In this document: positions 58,162 through 64,000 of the stretch, in pieces | Layout: every line of letters starts with the position of its first letter | Position numbering within the stretch: the first letter of the stretch is position 1 | Assembly (NCBI GenBank): GCA_963708235.1 | Contig: OY970200.1 | Coordinates: forward strand, 1,674,001 to 1,738,000 | From: G963708235 sp963708235 | GTDB lineage: Bacteria > Actinomycetota > Acidimicrobiia > Spongiisociales > UBA5794 | Direction: 5' to 3' | DNA: 64,000 nt | Notes under the pieces: model-generated | The model's input: only the letters and a program-made list of their open reading frames with translations | Databases searched by the model: none | What the model was told of the DNA's origin: nothing | Translations under genes and position numbers: made by a program

Positions 58162-59340
58162 GTGGACGAAACCATCCTGGTCCAGGTGTCAGGGCTCGAC
58201 GGCCCCGGCATCACGACCGCCATCCTGCACATCCTCGCCGATGCGGGAGCGACGGTGTACGACATGGAGCAGGTGGTGGTGCGCAACCGGCTCAACCTCG
58301 GGATCCTCATCGGGATCAACGACGGGCGCTCCCCGCTCAAGGACCTGCTCTACCTGGGTTGGCAGCGTGGGTTCAACCTCGACTTCGAGGTGGTGCCCGA
58401 CACCGGGAGCTCGCCGACCCGATCCCGGTTTGCGGTGACGGTCATCGGAGACACACTTCCCCCGCAGGCCCTGGCCGTGGTGACCGATGCGATCGTGGCC
58501 GGGGGCGGCAACATCGAGCGCATCGTCCGTCTCTCCAAGTACCCCGTGATCAGCTACGAGTTCATCGTGGTGGGCGGGGTGATCTCCGAGTTGCGATCGA
58601 AGCTCCTCCAGGCCTCCAGCACCGAGCGCATCGACATCGCCGTCCAGCCCGAGGGTCTGGCGCGTCGGGCCAAGCGACTGGTGGTGATCGACATGGATTC
58701 GACACTGATCCGCGACGAGGTGATCGATCTGCTCGCCGATGCGGCGGGTGTCGGCGACCAGGTGCGGGCCCTCACCCTGAGGGCGATGGAAGGCGACACC
58801 GACTTCAACGCCTCGCTGGCCGATCGGGTCCATCTTCTGGCGGGGCTTCCAGTCGAGGTCATCGACCAGGTGGCCCGCGCCATCACGGTCACCCCCGGAG
58901 CCCGGACCTTCGCCCGGACGCTGCGACGACTCGGCTACCGGACCGCCATCGTCAGCGGCGGGTTCGATGTCTTTGCGGAACGGGTCCGCCAGCACCTCAA
59001 GATGGACTACGCCTTCGCCAACCGCCTCGAGGTCGCCGACGGGCGGCTCACCGGTCGGGTGGTCGGTGACATCATCGACGGCGACGCCAAGGCGCGGATC
59101 CTCGAGGAGGTGGCCGCCCGTGAGCATGTCCCGTTGGAACAGACCGTTGCCGTCGGCGACGGGAGTAACGACCTCGCCATGTTGAGCCGCGCCGGGCTCG
59201 GGATCGCCTTCAACGCCAAACCGATCGTCGACGCCGCCGCCGACACCACGCTCAAGGTGCCCTACCTCGATGCGATCCTGTTCGTTCTGGGGATCCGTCG
59301 CGAGGACATCGAAGAGGCCGACCGGGCCGACGGGAGTTAG
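58162..59340 (+). CDS. serB: Phosphoserine phosphatase with N-terminal ACT domains
   Basis: A 392-residue enzyme for the last step of serine synthesis. Residues 1-165 form two ACT-like domains (QVSGLDGPGITTAIL; RFAVTVIGD), then the HAD phosphatase with DMDSTLIRDEV (nucleophile Asp), SGGFDVFAERV and VGDGSNDLAML. Such a tandem ACT fusion is typical of actinobacterial SerB (SerB2 type). GTG start at 58162. Confidence 0.94.
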   Translation: MDETILVQVSGLDGPGITTAILHILADAGATVYDMEQVVVRNRLNLGILIGINDGRSPLKDLLYLGWQRGFNLDFEVVPDTGSSPTRSRFAVTVIGDTLPPQALAVVTDAIVAGGGNIERIVRLSKYPVISYEFIVVGGVISELRSKLLQASSTERIDIAVQPEGLARRAKRLVVIDMDSTLIRDEVIDLLADAAGVGDQVRALTLRAMEGDTDFNASLADRVHLLAGLPVEVIDQVARAITVTPGARTFARTLRRLGYRTAIVSGGFDVFAERVRQHLKMDYAFANRLEVADGRLTGRVVGDIIDGDAKARILEEVAAREHVPLEQTVAVGDGSNDLAMLSRAGLGIAFNAKPIVDAAADTTLKVPYLDAILFVLGIRREDIEEADRADGS

Positions 59341-59346
59341 ACGCGG

Positions 59347-60693
59347 TCAGGCGGGCAGGGCCCGGGTCCGGGTACCGAAGCGGGCGACCGTGGTCTCCAA
59401 CAGCCGGGTGGTGAGGTCGATCGACCCCAGGCTGACCCGCTCGTCGTGGCCGTGGAACAGCCTGATCATCTCGCCGAAGGTCATCCGATCGTCGAACAGA
59501 CCGACCCCGTACGCCACGGTCCCCATGGCGCGGAAGAAGCGGGCGTCGGTGGTCACGGGAATCAGCATCGGGAGCCGCGATCGGGTTCCGGTGAGGGACT
59601 CGGCCGCATCGCCGATCGCCTCCCACAACGGTCCGCCCACAGGTGAGGCGTTGGCGGCGAAGTTGCTGTCGTCGATGATGTCGATTCGCTCGTAGAGATC
59701 CGGCCCGAGCACCTTGCGCAGGTGATCGTCGACGGTGGAGCGGTCCTGGCCGGGCACGGTACGGATGTCGAAGCGGGCCTCCCCGGTGTCCGGGATCACG
59801 TTGTGCTTCTTTCCCGAGGCCAACACCGTCGGAGCGACGGTCAGGTGGGTGCAGGAGTGCGCCCATCGGGCAAGCGCCGCATCGATGGCGGCGAGCTCTT
59901 CGATGGCGGCGTCGACCTGGTCGGGGTCGGTGAGACGGGTGACGAGTTCGGCGGGGAGCCCGATCCCGGCGACGAACTCCCGCCACTCCGGCGAGATGTG
60001 GACCGGTGTGGGGGCGGCGGCGAGTGCCGACACCGCCTCGGCGAGAGGCAGCAGGGCATTGTCGGTGCCGTATGGCTGGCTGCCGTGACTGGGGGTTCCG
60101 GTGGTGCGGAAGATCTTCCACGCCGGTCCCTTCTCGGCGACCGTGACCGGGAGCCCGCCACCGGCGAAGGTGGGGGTGGCGATCTCGGTGAGGAGATAGT
60201 CGCACCGGACCAGCTCGGGTCGGTGCTCGACCAGCCATGCCGCCCCGAGTTGCCCACCCGCCTCCTCGTCGGCGACGGCGGCGAAGATGAGATCTCCAGG
60301 CAGCCGGGGTGCCTCGCCGGTCAGGTGCCGGCGGAACACCGCCGCCATGGCGGCCGTGACATTGAGCATGTCGATGGCACCGCGCCCCCACACGAACCCG
60401 TCGTGGATCTCGGCGGCGAACGGATCATATGACCATCCGGCGGGATTGACCGGGACCACGTCGAGGTGAGGGAGCAGCATCAACGAAGGAGCGGCGGGGT
60501 CGGTTCCGGGGATGCGGTAGATCACGCTCTGACGACCCGGATGCGGCTCCACCACGTGACCGGGCTCTCCGAAGTACTCGGCGAGGGTCGCCACCGACCG
60601 GGACTCCCCGCCGCTGTCGGGTGTCCCGTCGTTGACACAGGCGTTTCGGATCAGTGCCTGGACCAGTTCCACCACTTCCGGGGCGGGAATCAC
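59347..60693 (-). CDS. M20-family metallopeptidase/deacylase
   Basis: A 448-residue cocatalytic zinc hydrolase. LLPHLDVVPVN (first His and Asp), WGRGAIDML (bridging Asp), VADEEAGGQLG (general base Glu-Glu) and a later dimerisation domain with SHGSQPYGTDNAL. Similar to carboxypeptidase/acylase ACY1-like M20 enzymes; the substrate is not known. It overlaps the GNAT gene by 4 nt, so they are co-expressed. Confidence 0.88.
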   Translation of the reverse strand: MIPAPEVVELVQALIRNACVNDGTPDSGGESRSVATLAEYFGEPGHVVEPHPGRQSVIYRIPGTDPAAPSLMLLPHLDVVPVNPAGWSYDPFAAEIHDGFVWGRGAIDMLNVTAAMAAVFRRHLTGEAPRLPGDLIFAAVADEEAGGQLGAAWLVEHRPELVRCDYLLTEIATPTFAGGGLPVTVAEKGPAWKIFRTTGTPSHGSQPYGTDNALLPLAEAVSALAAAPTPVHISPEWREFVAGIGLPAELVTRLTDPDQVDAAIEELAAIDAALARWAHSCTHLTVAPTVLASGKKHNVIPDTGEARFDIRTVPGQDRSTVDDHLRKVLGPDLYERIDIIDDSNFAANASPVGGPLWEAIGDAAESLTGTRSRLPMLIPVTTDARFFRAMGTVAYGVGLFDDRMTFGEMIRLFHGHDERVSLGSIDLTTRLLETTVARFGTRTRALPA

Positions 60694-61187
60694 GTCTGCG
60701 TCTCCGCTGCGGCAGCCGGGTGGTCGTCGTGGTGCATCACGATCAGCCGCGCCGAGAACCCGTGGGCCTCGAAGAAGTTCTTGGCATGGCGGTGCCCCGG
60801 GCTGACCCGGGCATCGAAGCGGTGGTGACCGGTCTCACGAAACCACGCCAGCAGGTCCTGGGCCATGGCGTCCCCGACACCGACACCCCGGCCCTCCGGC
60901 ACCGTGTAGATGAGCCGGATCACGCCGATCCGGTCTCCGTCGGCCTGGGGCAACAGCGGTTCGCTCCTCCCCCAGGCGAATCCCAGCACGACCTCGCCGA
61001 TCTCGCCGACGACGAGACGCGAATCCGGATCGCCGAGGATGTCGATGAGTGATCGATCGGCGGGTTCGGCGACACCGTCGGCGTACGGCCACATCGGGCG
61101 GAGGGCTGCCTGTTCCGTCTCGAGTTCCCGGTAGAGACCGAGGATGACCTCGAGATCGTCGACGGTGGCGGTGCGGCTCGAAATCAT
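60690..61187 (-). CDS. GNAT-family N-acetyltransferase
   Basis: A 165-residue acyl-CoA transferase. VIRLIYTVPEGRGVGVGDAM is motif A (acetyl-CoA pyrophosphate loop variant) and HAKNFFEAHGFSAR motif B. N-terminal TVDDLEVILGLYREL is the usual acceptor helix. The substrate is unknown; the coupled M20 gene could act on the same acylated amino compound, but this is a guess. Confidence 0.85.
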   Translation of the reverse strand: MISSRTATVDDLEVILGLYRELETEQAALRPMWPYADGVAEPADRSLIDILGDPDSRLVVGEIGEVVLGFAWGRSEPLLPQADGDRIGVIRLIYTVPEGRGVGVGDAMAQDLLAWFRETGHHRFDARVSPGHRHAKNFFEAHGFSARLIVMHHDDHPAAAAETQT

Positions 61188-61248
61188 CGTCTGCGGGACG
61201 TCATGTCCCGGAAAGCGACGTCCCGGGCAGGAGCTACTGGGGCAAATA

Positions 61249-61992
61249 TCATCGTCGGCGGGAGGATAGGGCGCTGCGCAGCCGGGTCCATCTCCACGCC
61301 AGACCCCATCGGGTGACCAGCCCGATCGCCTCGGTGGCGATGCGGAGGCTCATCTTCGAGGACCCGTGGCACCGTTCGGTGAAGGTGATGGGGAGCTCGA
61401 CGATCCGAAGCCCCTGCTGATAGGCGCGCCAGGTCATCTCGATCTGGAAGGCATACCCCGATGCCTGGGCCGACCCCGGCTCCAAACCCGCCAACGCTGC
61501 GGCCCGGTAGGCGCGGAAACCGCTGGTTGCGTCCATCACGGGGAGCCGGAGCATCATCCGGACGTAGCGATTGCCGGCCTGCGACAACACCCGGCGTCTC
61601 CACGGCCAACCGGCCGTTCCTCCCCCGGAGACGTAGCGGCTTCCCAACGCCACATCAGCCCCGTCGACTACGGCCGCAACCAGCCGGGTGATATCGCCGG
61701 GATCGTGGGAGAGGTCGGCATCCATCTGGCAGACGATGTCGGAGCCGAGCGCCAGCGCCGCCTCGAAACCGGCGACATAGGCCGGACCGAGGCCGGTCTT
61801 GCCGGGGCGGTGGAGCACCACGACCTGGGGATCGTCGACGGCGATCAGATCGGCGAGGTCACCGGTCCCGTCCGGCGACGAGTCGTCGACGACCAGGACC
61901 CGGATCTCGCATCTGCGGAGCAGCGCCACCACTGTGGCGACGTTCTCGATCTCCTGATACGTCGGTACGACGACCGTTACGTCAGGCGGCAC
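61249..61992 (-). CDS. Polyprenol-phosphate mannose synthase (GT2, Ppm1/DPM1-like)
   Basis: A 247-residue glycosyltransferase. VVVPTYQEIENV, VDDSSPDGTGDLA, CQMDADLSHDPGDI (metal-binding DXD) and the acceptor part with DATSGFRAYR and FTERCHGSSKMS are those of dolichol/polyprenol-phosphate mannosyltransferases. No fused apolipoprotein N-acyltransferase is present, unlike M. tuberculosis Ppm1. It overlaps the DUF4193 gene by 11 nt, the neighbour also in Mycobacterium. It provides mannose for lipoglycans or protein mannosylation. Confidence 0.88.
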   Translation of the reverse strand: MPPDVTVVVPTYQEIENVATVVALLRRCEIRVLVVDDSSPDGTGDLADLIAVDDPQVVVLHRPGKTGLGPAYVAGFEAALALGSDIVCQMDADLSHDPGDITRLVAAVVDGADVALGSRYVSGGGTAGWPWRRRVLSQAGNRYVRMMLRLPVMDATSGFRAYRAAALAGLEPGSAQASGYAFQIEMTWRAYQQGLRIVELPITFTERCHGSSKMSLRIATEAIGLVTRWGLAWRWTRLRSALSSRRR

Positions 61993-62434
61993 AGTCGCGA
62001 CACAGCGACTGGTCGGCGTCCACGAGCTGCGTCCGCTTCAGCACCAGGAAGCAGCCCAGGCAGAGAAACTCGTCGGCGGCACGCTCTCCTACGCCGTCAC
62101 CCTCCAATGCCAGTTCGGCGCGGCGGATGGCGCGAAGCTCGGCGGCCTCGTCGACGATCAGAGTTTCCGATTCCTCGTCATCGGTGAGCATCTCGAGTTC
62201 TTCGGCCTCGAGCTCATCGAGCGCCTCGGAGTCATCGTCGTCGTCATCGTCGTCGGCGTCATCCGAGTCGACGACGTCGACCACATCGGCGACGACGTCG
62301 ATGTCCTCGTCTTCGTCGTCGTCGAGAACGATGTCGTCCTCTTCCACCTCGGCGTCGTCCGACCATTCGCCGTCGGCGGCCTCGGGATCGAAGTCTTCAG
62401 TTGTCTCGATGTCGTCAGTATCTAGGTCAGGCAT
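61982..62434 (-). CDS. DUF4193 family protein
   Basis: A 150-residue acidic protein. The first 100 residues are almost entirely Asp/Glu/Val; the C-terminus ADEFLCLGCFLVLKRTQL, then SLCRDCAA has the conserved CX2C...CX2C of the actinobacterial DUF4193 family, probably zinc-binding. ATG 62434. Function unknown. The neighbouring mannosyltransferase gene is the same as in Mycobacterium. Confidence 0.85.
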   Translation of the reverse strand: MPDLDTDDIETTEDFDPEAADGEWSDDAEVEEDDIVLDDDEDEDIDVVADVVDVVDSDDADDDDDDDDSEALDELEAEELEMLTDDEESETLIVDEAAELRAIRRAELALEGDGVGERAADEFLCLGCFLVLKRTQLVDADQSLCRDCAA

Positions 62435-62608
62435 CCTTAACCTCTGAATGGGTCGTGGAGTATATCCGGAGTCGTTGCCCCCCAAACTTCCCGGAGCGGT
62501 TGCGTATTCCCAATGCGCCACCCGGACACGTCCGCTGCACCCTGCTCCGCAGCGAGGGCCGGAGCAGACCGTAGCCGGGCGGTCGGCCGGCGGGACCCGG
62601 GACCGTGG

Positions 62609-63502
62609 TCAGATCTTGAAGTCGACCGCTCCCGGGACGACCTCGACACGCACCGATCCGGTGCCCATCAGCTCTCCGTCGGCTTCCACGGGCCAGTGAT
62701 CGGGGACGGTGATCGATCCTGCGGCGAGCCGTCCCCTGGCGACCGCCCGATGACGGAGATGGTGTCCACGCACCACCCGCGGCATCAGTGAGAAGGCGTG
62801 GCGGCGGGAACAGCGGAAGACCTCGACATCGAGCAGGCCGTCCATCAACGCCGCCTGCGGGGCGATGTTGAGCCCTCCACCGAAGAACTGGCCGTTGGCG
62901 ACAACGACGTTGAGGGCGTCACCGACGATGCGACGACGACCCAGGTCGACCTCCACCGGCGCCGCCGGGAATCCGGGGAGGGCGATCCAGAACGCCGCCT
63001 GGTAGCGGATTGCTCCCGTCCATCTCGGCAACCGCCGGCCGGTGCGCACCGCGGCGGCGGCCACCCCGACATCGAGTGCGTTGAGAAAGTACCGGCTCCC
63101 GAAGCTGCCGTGCACCAGCCCGACATCACACCGGTAGACCCGGTCCCCGACGAGCACCCCGGCGGCGGCGTCGAGCGTGCGGGGAAGGGCGAAGGTCCGG
63201 ATGAAATCGGACCCGGAGCCGGTGGGGAGGATGGACAGCACCGGGGGCTCCGACCATGCCAGATCCATCAGGGCGTTGAGCACCACATGTGCGGTGCCGT
63301 CCCCGCCGGCGGCGGCGAATCTGGTGATGCCGGCGGTGGCAGCGGTGGCGATGGTCGCCTGCAACATCGGGATGTCGTCGGGGGTCGCCAGCTCGTAGTC
63401 GATCGGATGCCGATCGAGCGCCGCCGTCACCTGGCGCCGCTGGTCCCTCCCCCTCCCCGCTCTGGGGTTGTTGACGACGAGCCACGTCGTGTCGGGCGTC
63501 AC
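62609..63502 (-). CDS. Diacylglycerol/lipid kinase family protein
   Basis: A 297-residue DAGK-catalytic-domain kinase. WLVVNNPRAGRGRD begins the domain; AAAGGDGTAHVVLNALMD is the nucleotide-binding GGDGT; LPTGSGSDFIRTFALP and NGQFFGGGLNIAPQA follow. It phosphorylates a lipid such as diacylglycerol (family knowledge). GTG start at 63502, 7 bp downstream of the helicase stop. The upstream open frame is a shadow. Confidence 0.88.
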   Translation of the reverse strand: MTPDTTWLVVNNPRAGRGRDQRRQVTAALDRHPIDYELATPDDIPMLQATIATAATAGITRFAAAGGDGTAHVVLNALMDLAWSEPPVLSILPTGSGSDFIRTFALPRTLDAAAGVLVGDRVYRCDVGLVHGSFGSRYFLNALDVGVAAAAVRTGRRLPRWTGAIRYQAAFWIALPGFPAAPVEVDLGRRRIVGDALNVVVANGQFFGGGLNIAPQAALMDGLLDVEVFRCSRRHAFSLMPRVVRGHHLRHRAVARGRLAAGSITVPDHWPVEADGELMGTGSVRVEVVPGAVDFKI

Positions 63503-63509
63503 GGGTGGC

Positions 63510-64000
63510 TCACGTGCCGCCCTCGGCGGCCACCACCCCGCGGTCGACCCGGTCGATCGCCTGCGCCGCCGCACTGCGCAACGACGGGTACACATCCCGC
63601 ATCTGCCGCAGCAGATCGAGGGTTTGGCGGGCGATCCGGACGAAGTCGCCGGCCGAGGCCTCGTCGTCGAAGAGGTCGTCGAGGGCGGCGCCCGATGCCC
63701 AGTCGTGCATTCGCTGGACATAGCCGTCGTTGGGTGGGCGACCCATCACGATGCGTCGGTGGTTCTCGGCGGCCGCCAGGTCATCGCTGAGGGCGAAGAT
63801 GGTGTCCACTGCCCGGGCGACGGCCTCGGTGGGGAGCCCGCCGGGGATGTCGTCGCGGCGGGGTTCGTAGACGAACATGGTGAGCAACCCGGCCAGTTCG
63901 GGAGGGCTCAAGCCGTCGGCGAGACCCCGCTCGGCGCTCTCGGCGATGAGGATGTCCAGTTCGTTGTAGATGAACCGGAGCCGCTCCCCCTTTGCCGTCA
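63510..64000 (-). CDS. HelY-like (Ski2/Mtr4) superfamily II helicase, C-terminal part
   Basis: The last 163 residues of a gene entering from the right edge: RLRFIYNELDILIAES and LSPPELAGLLTMFVYEPRR are characteristic of the DSHCT domain at the C-terminus of Ski2/Mtr4-like RNA helicases (HelY in Mycobacterium). The remainder, about 700 residues with the helicase motifs, lies outside the window. Confidence 0.85.
   Translation of the reverse strand, partial: TAKGERLRFIYNELDILIAESAERGLADGLSPPELAGLLTMFVYEPRRDDIPGGLPTEAVARAVDTIFALSDDLAAAENHRRIVMGRPPNDGYVQRMHDWASGAALDDLFDDEASAGDFVRIARQTLDLLRQMRDVYPSLRSAAAQAIDRVDRGVVAAEGGT

Overview
The window is high-GC, densely packed chromosomal DNA of an actinobacterium (Actinomycetota). 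Evidence: a GarA-type FHA protein, a MerR regulator and a DUF151 protein clustered with gcvH and a CDP-alcohol phosphatidyltransferase; a tlyA-nadK-recN-pyrG-nudix-xerD-scpA-scpB-rluB-cmk block in an order known from Mycobacterium; a DUF4193 protein next to a polyprenol-phosphate mannose synthase; a HelY-type helicase; a DUF222/HNH protein; and many GTG/TTG starts. A deep lineage such as Acidimicrobiia is possible, but that is only an impression.

Layout. 1-4.5 kb: DUF151 (partial), hpt, D-Ala-D-Ala carboxypeptidase, MerR, FHA, gcvH, pgsA and DUF6941 on the minus strand. 4.7-15.6 kb: a variable stretch with an EEP-family hydrolase, MFS exporter, two divergent regulator/enzyme pairs, a DUF222-HNH protein, a SulP transporter, a HepT/MntA toxin-antitoxin pair and a lipoprotein. 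15.7-31.7 kb: a ~15.9-kb integrative and mobilizable element in the 3' half of tRNA-Pro(GGG), bounded by 55-bp direct repeats. It carries an Rrf2 regulator with a copper nitrite reductase, a seven-gene overlapping operon for a nitrate-reductase-like molybdoenzyme complex, a MobF relaxase, excisionase, XRE regulator, tyrosine integrase and small toxin-antitoxin-like genes. 31.8-36.5 kb: carboxyltransferase, der and a DUF512 radical-SAM protein. 36.5-43.4 kb: leuD-leuC-leuB-leuA-cimA behind a leucine-rich leader peptide and terminator. 43.5-56.5 kb: ispH, then the conserved block cmk, aroA, rluB, scpB, scpA, HD, DksA-like, xerD, nudix, pyrG, recN, nadK, tlyA. 56.5-64 kb: rhomboid protease, HAD phosphatase, serB, M20 peptidase, GNAT, Ppm-type mannosyltransferase, DUF4193, lipid kinase and the C-terminus of a HelY-like helicase.

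How the parts work together. The element looks like a transferable anaerobic-respiration package. Nitrate would be reduced by the molybdoenzyme, nitrite moved by the HPP-family protein, and nitrite reduced to NO outside the membrane by an anchored NirK with its own fused cupredoxin; a putative Fe-S Rrf2 regulator could sense NO. No nitric oxide reductase, molybdenum-cofactor gene or chaperone is present, so the host must supply these. The leu/cim cluster makes leucine and isoleucine precursors under apparent attenuation control. Three conserved genes (the Fe-S subunit, aroA, scpB) each carry a single-nucleotide frameshift, which I read mainly as sequencing or assembly errors.
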